Positions 22,359-31,940 of a DNA stretch of 64,000 bases are shown here, one piece after another. A program made the position numbers and the translations under genes. How positions within the stretch are numbered: position 1 is the stretch's first letter; the number at the start of each line of letters is the position of its first letter. Origin of the DNA: Lumnitzera littorea (taxonomy: Eukaryota; Streptophyta; Magnoliopsida; Myrtales; Combretaceae); assembly GCA_024138015.1 (NCBI GenBank), contig JAMXBB010000008.1, positions 6,772,985 to 6,836,984 of the forward strand, read 5' to 3'. A model generated the notes under the pieces. That model was not told the DNA's origin, ran no database searches, and saw nothing but the letters and a program-made list of their open reading frames with translations.

Positions 22359-22960
22359 TCATAAGCCTCCTTCACTTACTAGGTAGCCCAAGAATACCAC
22401 TTCCTCTTGGCAAAAGTAACACTTCTTGAAATTACTGAATAAGCTCTCGACATAAAGGATGTTCAATACGGCACAGAGATGTTCACAATGACTCAGTATG
22501 TTGGCACTATAGACTAAGATGTCGTCAAAGTACACTACGACACACTTCCCTATCAGATGTCTTAGCATATGGTTTATCAATTGTCTTAGCACATGGTTTA
22601 TCAATCTCATGAAAGTGCTTAAGGCATTCAACAAGCCAACGCGTATGACCATCCATTCATAAAGTCCATGTTGAGTCTTGAATACAATTTTCCACTCATC
22701 TCCTAGTCCCATACGGATTTGATGGTAGTCAGACTTCAAATTAATCTTGCCGAAGATCTTCACTTTACTCAGCTCATCCAACATGTCTTCCAATCTTGGA
22801 ATAGGATACCTGTACTTGGTCGTAATCTTATCTACGACTCGGCTGTCCACACACATCCGCTAGGTTCCATCCTTTTTCGGCACTATAAGCATCGACATAG
22901 CACAAGGGCTGAGACTTTTCCTAATATACCCTCTCTCCAATAACTCATTAACTAGAAGTT
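22359..22960 (-). pseudogene. Element C reverse transcriptase with 24-bp internal duplication
   Basis: A 165-codon open stretch (22856-22359) reads MCVDSRVVDKITTKYRYPIP, then LDELSKVKIFGKINLKSDYH (GKIDLRSGYHQ in the family), VFKTQHGLYEWMV, and the catalytic YFDD (22521-22532, intact), ending at FLGYLVSEGGL. Between LSTFMRLINHV and the catalytic motif an 8-residue block is doubled (LINHVLRQ, LINHMLRH) by a 24-bp tandem duplication at 22558-22605. Element D has the single form. The N-terminal part upstream of 22856 is broken by stops. This is the best preserved RT in the window but it is not complete. Confidence 0.87.
22558..22605. repeat. 24-bp in-frame tandem duplication inside element C RT
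   Basis: 22558-22581 and 22582-22605 differ at a single base (TGTCTTAGCATATGG against TGTCTTAGCACATGG). The duplication keeps frame and adds eight residues just before the palm strand with YFDD. Confidence 0.9.
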
Positions 22961-23139
22961 AAAGCTCAAAAGCCTGTTCAGGACTCATTCGATAGGCAGG
23001 CTTATTTAGCAAGGTGACACTAGGTATTAAGTCAATACATTGTTCTATGCCTTGTAGTGGAGGCAACCCCTCGAGTAACTCTTCTAGGAACATATCGGTA
23101 TACTCGTCTAGTAGTGCTCTCACTCCTTAAGGTAGTTCA

Positions 23140-23660
23140 CTCTACTCCCTTATCTTTAGCAAGCACCTAACCAACATAAGGGTCGACTCGTCAGCATTAA
23201 TGACCTCTCAGAGTTTAGCTTTACTCATCACCAAAGCCTTCTTCGATCTACGAGTAAGTTTAGTCTGCAGTTTGTTAACTTCTCTCAATGACATCAGATT
23301 CAGTATAATCTTTCGGCCATCCTTCTCAAACATATACGTGTTTTTGTACCCGTTATAGATAACTCTCCTATCGAATAACCATGGTCGGCCAAGTAACACG
23401 TGTAAAGCACACATAAGTAGTACGTCATATAGAATTTTATTGGAGTAATGTCTAATAGTGATCGGCAGTAGTACTTACCGAGTGACATGTAATGCCCTTT
23501 TCTCACTCAGCTAATGTAGCTTATGCGGCCTCGAGTGTGCAATAGTCAATAATTTTAACCTTGTGACTAAATCAGTCGATGCTATATTAATACAACTTCT
23601 ACTATCAACAATTAGTGCACTTACTTCATTATTCACTCTACAGGTGGTATGAAACAAGTT
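23140..23660 (-). pseudogene. Element C aspartic protease, decayed
   Basis: Minus strand reads NEVSALIVDSRSCINIASTD (about 23630-23570). The active-site motif D-S/G-G is DSR here, so Gly is lost. Then follows LLGRPWLFDRRVIYNGYKNT (about 23400-23340), the conserved flap-to-C-terminal block of gypsy proteases. Element D carries the same block (LLLSRPWLFYQKV). It is broken by several stops. Confidence 0.82.
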
Positions 23661-24164
23661 CTCCTTCTACTCCTCCTCTCGCGAGGGTTTGATGCTCATT
23701 ACACATCGAACAACTAAGGCCAATTGGTTTAAGTCCTCGATGAACATGTCCTCTTCAATCAGTTCTTTCTCAACAGCTTCTTTCTCACCATTGCTCTCCT
23801 CCTCCTCCTTAGGTTCCTCATCAATACTTTCTACCTCTAGCTTCAAAACGTCTCCCTTAATGACCATTGTCCTTCAGTTCGGGCATTGAGCAACCATATA
23901 TCCAAACCTTTAGCACTTAAAGCACTTGATTTATCTCATTTTTCGACCTGATCCTTGCCCTTTCTCATAAGTTCAAGTTGGCACGTCATCGTCAGGTCGG
24001 CCTTTCTACTCGACTCAAACATCTACTTTTTGGATAGGCTCGATACTTGACTAAGCTCGATGACTTTCCTACCCTGGTTAGCTAGTCGGTAATCTAGTCA
24101 ATACTCAACTCCTTCTCTATCTCTCTATTCGTTGAGCTATTTTAATGGCTTCATCCATTACAAT
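23661..24164 (-). pseudogene. Element C gag C-terminus with zinc knuckle, truncated
   Basis: Minus strand, from 24164: EAIKIAQRIE, the end of the capsid domain; a decayed stretch; a zinc knuckle CFKC-RFGYMVAQC (about 23935-23895, where the usual His is Tyr); then an acidic Glu-rich linker (23867-23667) before protease. Everything upstream in gag is missing at the junction with copia RT. Confidence 0.8.
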
Positions 24165-24980
24165 AAATTGTTAAATTTGTTCGTGTTGGTGGTTTCTCCA
24201 ACAATACATTCTTACATGGTTCAATTGATGAAGAGATCTATATGATTCTTCAGACATGTATTCTAAAGTGAAACTAAGTTAAGTTTACAAACTTCTTAGA
24301 TCACCCTATGGTTTTAAACAAGCCTTACACTAATGGAATATTAAAATCTCATAATTTCTATTGAAGCAATGTTTTTGTCAATCTAAGAGTTATCGCTCTT
24401 TATTTACTATAAAGGATTTAGTGGTTTTATAGTTGCTTTGCTATATGTGGACATGTTGCTCATCCCTAGTTCAAAAATAGCTACTATTGATTCTCTCAAG
24501 AAAGATCTTGATAATGCCTTTACTCTTAAAGATCTAGGATCCACTTATTTCTTCTTAGGCCTGAAGATATGTTGTACTGACCGAGGCATGCTTGTGAACC
24601 TTTAAAAATTTATCACAGATGTCTTTGTTGATGCTAATATGTCTAGAGCTAAACCTACCAAAGTTACACTTCCTTCTAGTTTGAAATTGGATATAAAGTG
24701 CGGTGAAGTATTATCCAATCTAGCTTTTTATCGATAACTAGTAGACAAGCTCTTTTATCTTACATTAGCCAAGCCTAATATATCCTTTGCGGTCTATCAT
24801 TTACATCCTTCTAGCTAAACCATGTAAGAGTCATTTAAATACAACTCTTCATGTCTCCTAATACCTAAAAGGGATTGTTAAACTTAGTATATTCTATTCT
24901 GCCCAGAATTCTTTGTACTTGCTTAGCTATTCAAACTTTTATAGGTTCTACATGTCTCTAACAAAATGAATAAAACTGAA
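24165..24980 (+). pseudogene. Element E copia reverse transcriptase/RNase H, decayed
   Basis: Starts at FSNNTFLHGSIDEEIYM (the DVNNAFLHG motif, about 24190-24245). The palm reads IVALLYVDMLLIPS: the YVDD motif is YVD-M (24444-24455), with one Asp codon missing. Then come FTLKDLGSTYFFLGLKI (24510-24565), KFITDVFVDANMSRAKP (24608-24658) and YLTLAKPNISFAV, and a shortened RNase H start SAQNSL near 24905. This is a typical copia RT order. Stops and the catalytic deletion make it inactive. Confidence 0.87.
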
Positions 24981-25357
24981 AAAATTAGTCTTTCTTACCT
25001 TCATTATTTTAGGTTTATGTGATCTTATTATTTAGCAAATGGGAAAGAATAGGAGGAAAGAATGAAAAATGTAAAGTTAAAAAGGAAAATGAGGAATGAC
25101 AAAGGAAAGAATGGAAATTGTTATGTGTAAGGCATAACATATATTTTGCTATCTAGAGTTATTAATTTATGGACTTAAGCTCCGTTCTTTATTTTTTTTC
25201 CCTAAAACATTTATTGTTCTAAAATATACAATACTATCATTTAATATTGATTTATTAATATTACTGAATAATTCTTTATAGGGCAGATATATGGTATTCC
25301 AAAACCTAAACTATTTATACGTTGAAGTATACATTCTAAGGTAGGTATAAAGGTGGG
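24981..25357. other. Spacer between elements E and B
   Basis: AT-rich, with an A/G-rich tract (25040-25130). I looked for a copia 3' LTR similar to 16950-17197 and see none. Confidence 0.5.
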
Positions 25358-27010
25358 TGTCTAGCCCTATTTTAATTTCTTTAATTTAATCTATATCAAG
25401 CTCAGCTCGCTTAATATAAATCACTTGACATTAAATTAAAGAAATACTTTTAAAAAAATTTAAAAATTGGAGTCGCCAACCAATTTAACTAGTAAAAAAA
25501 TAAAATTAAGATTTTCGGATGGGAAAACTGTAATTTGACCATTAGTCTATGGATATTTTTAAAAAATTAATTTTTAAAATATGACCCGAAAAACTGGGTT
25601 TGGGGGCTAACTTATTAAGACTAAAAATGATTTATTATTATTTTTTATTACGAATTATTTTAGAAAAATGGAAAAAGTTTTTTTTTTTTTATTCTTAGAT
25701 GGTTACCTCGAAAGTACTTAAGCACCCACTACTCGAGATCAAAACGGCCGTAGTTCTTTTTCTTTATAAAATTTTTAGTGGGTGGATTATTTTTATTTTG
25801 AAAACCGAATCAGGTTTACATTTTTTATCAATTTATTATTTTAAAAAAAAAACCTAAGAAATCTAATTTTTGAAAGAAAAACCCTAACTAACTATCTTTA
25901 AAAAAAATTCAATTTATATTTTTTTTTTCCAAAACCTCTATGTGTCATAAAGTATCTTTCCTAAATCCTAACGATAAAATATGATCTAAATACATTTATT
26001 TTCTTAAAAAAACACTATCTTACTAAAAATGTTATTAAGCTAAATTTCTTGAAAATTGAGATTATCTAAAAAAAACATACACAACATGAAAACAATAAAA
26101 ACCTACACTAAAAAAATAAATAAATATGTTATAAAAATAATTAAATTAACTAATAAAATAAAATAACAAAATAAAATTTTACCTACAAGTCAAGTCGCTC
26201 GTCGAACACTGTTTTTAGATGGTCACAGGCGTGATCAAAGGCTTGTTGGTTGTTGTTTGCACTTATTACAAGCGTATCAGTTGCTATTCCCACCGGTCAC
26301 AGGCGTGATGGTTGGTGCATCAGTGAAGGGACATCTGGATCGCGACTAGGTGTGTACTGGCAAGCATGGGTGAGGGTCTAGGCGACAACGGCGAGGATCT
26401 AAGTGACACTAGGCAACACTGTGGGCAACAGTAAGTGGTGTTATGGGCAACAATAGGCAGTGCTGTGGTGGTTATGGTGGTAGTTGTAATAGTTGTTGTG
26501 GTGGTTTACAGTAGTTATATTGTGTAAGGGTGTTTTTTTTTTTTTAAAGAGTGAAAAAACTATCCTCAAATCCCTTATCGAAGTGCTATTTATAAACTCT
26601 CAATCAAATCTTTCGTATCATAGATACGATTGCGATTCTTCAAAGATTCATCCTATCTTCTAAAAACTCGAATTTATCTTGGGCTTTTTTTATCTTTTTA
26701 AGGTCCGATCCAATCTGCTACAATTTAGCCTAATAATTCTCTAATCTAATTTGAGCCCCTAAATTAGATGAATTTTTATTCTATATTGGTCTAGCCTAAA
26801 GTTAATTAAGCCCATATCATCACCTAATCTAACAATCCAACTCATTTCAATTTAACACAAGACGACTCAACTTATAACTTAACTTGTTACAACTTAACTT
26901 CATATTTTTTTTCCTTTTAATTTTCGTTTTTTATTTTTTTTCTATTTTTCTGTTTATTTATTAACTTGACTCAATTAATTGAAAAAAATGACAAAAATGA
27001 GATGTCTATA
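25358..27010 (-). repeat. Element B 3' LTR
   Basis: Aligns with 36956-38686. The plus-strand left end is TGTCTAGCCC, so the LTR ends ...GGGCTAGACA on the minus strand. The other end, in minus orientation, is TATAGACATCTC, a TG-to-TA variant of the TGTAGACACCTC start of element A, preceded by AAAGAGGGGTAGC as a polypurine tract. It contains long A/T runs and a GC-richer part at 26170-26520. Confidence 0.88.
26586..26594 (-). promoter_or_regulatory. TATA box of element B 3' LTR
   Basis: The minus strand reads TATAAATAG, conserved in the other LTR at 38285-38293. A poly-A-rich leader lies downstream. Confidence 0.55.
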
Positions 27011-27089
27011 GCTACCCCTCTTTATAGTGAAGTTCAATTAGAACTTTGTTATAAAGACAGAAGAGATACCATTTTTACTGGACCCAACT

Positions 27090-27710
27090 TAGATAATCTA
27101 AAGATGATAGATCTCTTCAAGATTTCTTTTTATTTTAGTGGATAATTGGAAGATGATAGATCTCGTCAAGACTCATTTTGATTTAATCCGAAGAGAATAG
27201 ATGTCTTCGAAATTCGTTTTGACTTATGATCTGAAAAAGATAAATCTCTTCAAAAACTGATTTCACTTTGGTGATCTAAAGAGGATAGATCTTTTCGAGA
27301 TTCTTGCTTTGTTTTAGTTGGTGGATGACCTGAATAGGATAGATCTCTTTGAGATTGGTTTTAGCTTTAATGACTAATCTAAAGATGATAGATCTCTTCA
27401 AGATTCGTTTTAGTTAATCCAAAGAGGATAGATCTCTTCTTGACTCATTTTGGTTAATCCGAAGGGGATAGATCTCTTCAAGATTCTACTTAGTTAATCT
27501 AAAGAGGATAGATCTCTTCGAGATTGGTTTTAGTGATTTTAGTTAGTCCAAAGAAGATAGATCTCTTCGAGATTGGTTTTGGCTAATTTGAAGAGAATAG
27601 CTCTCTTCGAGATTGGTTTTGGTTAATCCGAAGAGGATAGATCTCTTCGAGATTGGTTTTGACTAATCCAAAGAGGATGGATCTCCTCAAGATTCGATTT
27701 GGTTTCAAAA
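27090..27710 (-). repeat. Tandem repeats in element B 3' UTR (about 40-bp unit)
   Basis: About 14 units. The core, on the plus strand, is GAAGAGGATAGATCTCTTCG followed by AGATTGGTTTTGGTTAATCC. Most units are 40 bp and a few are 45-54 bp. The best conserved units are on the right (27540-27690); those on the left are more diverged. The array lies between integrase and the 3' LTR, the same position as the unrelated array in element A. Confidence 0.9.
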
Positions 27711-28236
27711 GCTAACTTAATTCTTCTAAATATCTCTTTCCAAAGATTTTTAAAATTATTTTTCCTCGGACTGAAGAATTTCTTAGATAGCAATTGATTG
27801 TCATACTTAAATCTAATCCCGATATTCACTCATTCAATTAGTAGAATTTCACTAAAGGACTGTGATTATTTCTTCTTTCTTTTTTTTCGCTTTTTTTCTC
27901 TTTCTCTAAAATCTCCTAAACTTTTGAGTTTTATAGCCATGCTAACGCCTTGAATTTGCTTTAGTCGATACTGAATTTCAATTTCCACTCTTCATGACTT
28001 CTGATTGGTAATTCTCTTTTCGAAAGAAACAAGATTAAATTATTAAAAACATTCAATTTCATTTTTTCTCGTGATTCATTAGTAAGGGTTTGGTGTTGAA
28101 GTGTACGAGGCTAGAAAAAACATAGTACTCAAGGGTTTATTGGTGAAGTGTTTGTTGTTAATGATCATCCGAATTCAAAAACATTTATAGTTATCAACTT
28201 TACTTGTAAACAATGAAAGATTAACCACAAACTTAT
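27711..28236 (-). other. Element B 3' UTR, unique part
   Basis: Between the integrase stop side and the tandem array. A 68-codon frame here (27623-27829) overlaps the repeats and has no domain. Confidence 0.5.
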
Positions 28237-29490
28237 TCAAGAAAAATTGAAATATTTATTGAACTCAGTTTTCATGGATAATACAACTTGACTACGTCTG
28301 AATTTGCTGGTCTCCTTAATTCTGGGCCATCCATTTCTGTCAATATTGATGCGCCTCCTGATAATACCCTTTTCACCACATAAGGGCCCTTCATAATTTG
28401 GAGTAAACTTGCTCTTAGGGTCTTTTGCATTTGACAATACTTTCTTCAACACTAAGCCTCCTTCTTTGAAGTACCTCGAGCGTACTTTGTTGTTAAAAGC
28501 TCGGATCATTTGCTATTGGTAGCATTGACCATGACATATCGTTACAAGCCTTCTTTCATCTAAGAGGTTCAAATGCTCCATCTGCTTCTTCACCCACTCT
28601 ACTTCATTGAGCTGAGGTTCTGCCCATACTCAGAACGAAGGTATTTCTACTTTCACTGGTAGTACCGCTTTAGTTCTGTATACTAATGAATACGGAGTTG
28701 CACCAATAGAAGTTCTAACTGATGTTTTGTAGGCCACGAGAGCAAAGGGAAACATCTCATGCTAGTCCTTATAAGTGATCGACATCTTCTCAATGATTCT
28801 TTTGATGTTCTTATTAGCAGCTTCAACTTCCCCATTCATCCGAGGTCAATATGGAGTTGAGTTTCTGTGATTAATCTTAAATTGGTTGTACACTTCATCC
28901 ATCAACTTGTTATTCAAATTCATCCCATTATCTGTAATAATAGACTCGGGTGTACCGTATCTTGCAATAATATCTCTTTTTAAGAATTTGACCACTACTC
29001 CTTAGGTCACCGTGGCATACGACGCTGCTTCTACCCATTTGGTTAAATAGTCAATCGTGACTAAAATAAATTTATGTCCATTTGATGCTATCGGCGAAAT
29101 TGGACCGATCATGTCAATTCCTCACATTGAGAAAGGCCAAGGAGCTGATAACACATGCAATTCTTGGGGAAAAGTGTTGATTTTGTTAACGTACACCTGA
29201 CATAGGTGACAATACTTTACGTACTTGATACAATTTGATGCTATCATCATCCAAAAATACCCCATTCTCATGATCCTCCTAGCTAACATATATCCATTCA
29301 TGTGAGGACCACAAACTCCTTTATGAACTTCTTTCATCAACTTCTCGGCTTCTTCTTCATCCACACACCTTAGCAGTGTTACATCTGATGACCTCTTGTA
29401 AAATGTGGCTCCATTTAACAGGAAATGAGTAGTTAATCTTCTTAAAGTTTTTCTATCTTCTCTATCAGCATCTTTAAGAAACTCCCCCAT
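28237..29490 (-). pseudogene. Element B integrase, nearly full length with stops
   Basis: The minus-strand frame from 29490 is continuous to 28237 apart from stops. HHCC zinc finger: HKGVCGPHMNG...KYCHLC (about 29310-29200). Core: GIDMIGPI with the first Asp (about 29120), FILVTIDYLTKWVEAASY, IITDNGMNLNNKL with the second Asp (about 28940), and MNGEVEAANKN with the Glu (about 28840). The catalytic triad is therefore complete. C-terminal domain: YFKEGGLVLKKVL, KFTPNYEGPL and VVLS. Stops include those where copy A or the family has Trp, Arg or Gln (M-GID, Y-PRM, D-HEM). It is inactive as written but is the best integrase in the window. Confidence 0.9.
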
Positions 29491-29800
29491 TTAAAGTAAC
29501 TTTTTGATATCATGATACCAAGGTTCTTTTAATTCCTTCTCTTCAACTGTAAGGCAAAAAGTCGGTTTTTCTTCCACTTCAATCTTCAGGGGCTAGATTT
29601 TTATCACATTTGTGACTTTCACCATTGATGTTAACATAGCCAATGCATCGGCAAGCTAATTTTGGATTTTTAGAATGTAAGTGAACGAAATTTCTTGGAA
29701 TTTTTCAATTAGCTTGGTTAAATGCTTATGATACGATATCAATTTTTCATCTTTTGTCTTATATTCTCTTAAGATCTAGAGAATTGTAAGGTCTACTTTG
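29491..29800 (-). pseudogene. Element B RNase H C-terminal remnant
   Basis: Minus strand reads LREYKTKDEKLISYHKHLTK (about 29770-29705), FQEISFTYILKIQN (about 29700-29660) and LADALAML (about 29655-29630), the end of a Tat RNase H, then a linker to integrase. It is joined directly to the RT connection sequence (KVDLDKVKVI) at about 29800-29815, so the RNase H core is deleted. Confidence 0.75.
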
Positions 29801-30500
29801 ATTATGATTACCTTGACTTTATCTAGGTCTACTTTAATTCATTTTCTACTAACTACAAAACCTAACAATTTGCCTGAGGTTACTCCAAATGTGCACTTTT
29901 CAAGATTTAACTTCAGTTGAAACTTCCTTAATCGTTCAAATAGTTTATGCAAAATATCCATATGATTTTCATCATCCTTGGATTTGGCAATCATATCATC
30001 TACATAAACCTCGATTTCTTAGTGCATCATGTCATGAAATAAGGCAACCATAGTGCGTTGATAAGTTTCCCCAATATTCTTCAACCCAAAAGGCATCACA
30101 CGATAACAAAATGTTCCCTAAGTAGTAATGAAAGTGGTTTTGATTTTATCCTCTTCTGCCATCTTAATTTGATTATATCCCGAGAAACCATCCATAAACA
30201 AGAAAGGATGGTTCTTGGCTGTGTTATCCACAAATACGTCAATATGCGACAAAGAAAAGTTATCCTTTGGTGTCGCCTAGTTTTAATCACGAAAATCTAT
30301 GCAAACCTTAACTTTCCCATTTTTCTTCAACACTGGCACCACACTGGCCACCCATTTAGGATAATCTGACACTTCTATGAACCTGACTTCTAACAACTTA
30401 TTCACCTCTTCTTTTATTTTAAGGAGTATGTCTGACCTAAATCACCTAAGCTTTTGTCTTTTTGGTTTGATTTCCTCTCTAGTTGGCAATTTATGAACCA
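29800..30500 (-). pseudogene. Element B reverse transcriptase, decayed
   Basis: Minus strand, in order: DILLKIKEEVNKLLEVRFIE (about 30440-30380), DYPKWVASVVPVLKKNGKVK (about 30375-30310), CIDFRD-N-ATPKDNF (about 30300-30250, two stops), PFLFMDGFSGYNQIKMAEED, GTFCYRVMPFGLKN (about 30120-30080), TYQRTMVALFHDMM, the catalytic YVDD (29995-30006, intact), KFQLKLNLEKCTFGVTSGKL and LLGFVVS. One stop (TAA at 30283-30285) replaces Leu and does not fit a C-to-T origin. Confidence 0.88.
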
Positions 30501-31343
30501 CAATAGATGAATCTAAACTAAGCATATCTTCATAAAACCAAGCGAATATGTCTAAGTATTCTGATAACAATCATGACTACTCTTGTTTTTGATTATCCGT
30601 TAAATTACCACCAATTTTCAAGTTTCATGGATTCTCTTCCGTCCCTAAATTGATCATAACCAGCGATTCGTCAATAATTACTCTACCTTGTTCATATCGA
30701 TGCTAACTCTCCTAAATTTCGTTTGGAGTCTCAATGTCATCTCCGATGTCTGTCTTAGCAGGGCCGAAGGTGATATTGGTACTTTCATCGTTTACATGTG
30801 CGAGATATCCACTACGTTCATAATTTTTATCGGATCTGAAGAGTAAAGGAAAAAGAAAAGGACAATGAATAAATAATAAAGAAGAATTGATAGAAAGAAA
30901 GGAATGAATTTTATTGAATGAATGAATTTAAATTGTTTAAAAGAAAAAGTCTAACTAATCGAACTAATTATCAAAATCAAATGTTCCTAATTAATCTAAT
31001 TTTGTGTTTCTAAAAAGACCCATAGGGAAACTGGTACGCCAATATCTTCCTTCTCGTCTGGACCGATGTTGCATTACTAAGTCAAGGCCTTAGAGAGACT
31101 AGCTACTTCAAGTTCTTGAATACCAGCTAGTACTAGGAACGTCTAACGAATGTCTGAAAATTCCATCTAAGCATGGTACAGTTGATCTCTTCTCTTGCTT
31201 TCAGTTTTAGCTTTCATTTATTAAATCACCTCTTTAGTGGGCTCATACTTAAGCCCAAATGTTCCAATCTACTACATAGGCTATTTCAAATGACCTCATG
31301 CCCCCTATCTTAGCTCTTCGATCACACTGACTTCGTCAAAAAT
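30501..31343 (-). other. Element B protease-RT linker
   Basis: A decayed linker. Acidic and Leu-rich segments such as SLVMINLGTEE... can be glimpsed on the minus strand near 30650, but there is no domain I can name. Confidence 0.45.
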
Positions 31344-31874
31344 TTATAATCCTGGCTCTTCTAATTCTTCATCCCTAACATAAGAAATAGTTGTCTCTTT
31401 GTAAATCTCGTAATCTTGTTCCTTGAGAATAGTAATCAACTGCCCATTGACTATGAATTTCACTTTCTGATGTAGACTGGAGGAAATTGCCCCTGCTGAA
31501 TGAATCCACGGTCTTCCTAGCAGAAGGTTGAAAGTTGGCGGTATATCCAAAATTTGAAATGGAATAATGAATACCTGTAGACCGATCTTGACCTACAACC
31601 CAACTTCTCTAATTATCTCCCTTTTTGATCCATCAAAAGCCCTTATTGAAATTAAGCTGGGCTTTATCTCAGTTGCATCTACTCCAAGTAAATTTAGTAT
31701 CGCCAAGGGAAATATATTCAGTGATGACCCATTATCTATTAGAACTCGAGCAACCACTTTCCCTACACACTTAACCACCATGAAAAGGGGCTTTGTATGC
31801 TGGTCTCCTTCTTTACCTAGCTCATCTGGTGAGAATGAAATCTGATCCATCGTAAATATTAAGTTCACCACCAA
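31344..31874 (-). pseudogene. Element B aspartic protease
   Basis: A minus-strand open stretch, 31874-31593, reads FTMDQISFSPDELGKEGDQH and then VARVLIDNGSSLNIFPLAIL, where IDNGSS is the Tat form of the D-S/T-G active site and is intact. After a stop the frame continues in MDIPPTFNLLLGRPWIHSAG and LHQKVKFIVNGQL (31550-31344). It is the same order as in element A. It would process the polyprotein. Confidence 0.85.
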
Positions 31875-31940
31875 CCCTAGCTTCTCAGTGGAAATCCCTT
31901 TAGGTACTTTGACATCTTTCAGAATTTTGATTAAAGCTTT

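Larger units (their letters stand above)
19606..24164 (-). mobile_element. Element C: Ty3/gypsy element, 5'-truncated, inserted in element E
   Basis: Read on the minus strand from right to left: end of gag with zinc knuckle, protease, RT, RNase H, integrase, 3' UTR, 3' LTR. Its LTR and pol match element D (60136-64000). The gag start, PBS and 5' LTR are absent: at about 24164 gag coding (EAIKIAQRIE on the minus strand) meets copia RT coding (NNTFLHG on the plus strand). The clade is not determined; the RNase H ending near SRRHALLNELQIRLFGL and the short LTR suggest a small chromovirus-type element, but I see no chromodomain. Confidence 0.88.
16950..24980 (+). mobile_element. Element E: Ty1/copia relic, split by element C
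   Basis: Order: short LTR, PBS for initiator tRNA-Met, gag, pre-integrase and integrase, then (after element C) RT and RNase H. Integrase before RT marks Ty1/copia. The stretch from the end of integrase to the RT motif NNTFLHG is missing, and no 3' LTR is found before 25358. The element also spans an assembly gap. All frames are broken by stops. Confidence 0.88.

Noticed and set aside
27090..27710. CRISPR-like array of 40-bp repeats
   Set aside because: The units are contiguous and degenerate without unique spacers, in a plant retrotransposon 3' UTR.
31567..31845. 92-codon plus-strand frame opposite the element B protease
   Set aside because: Shadow of the minus-strand protease with its IDNGSS active site.
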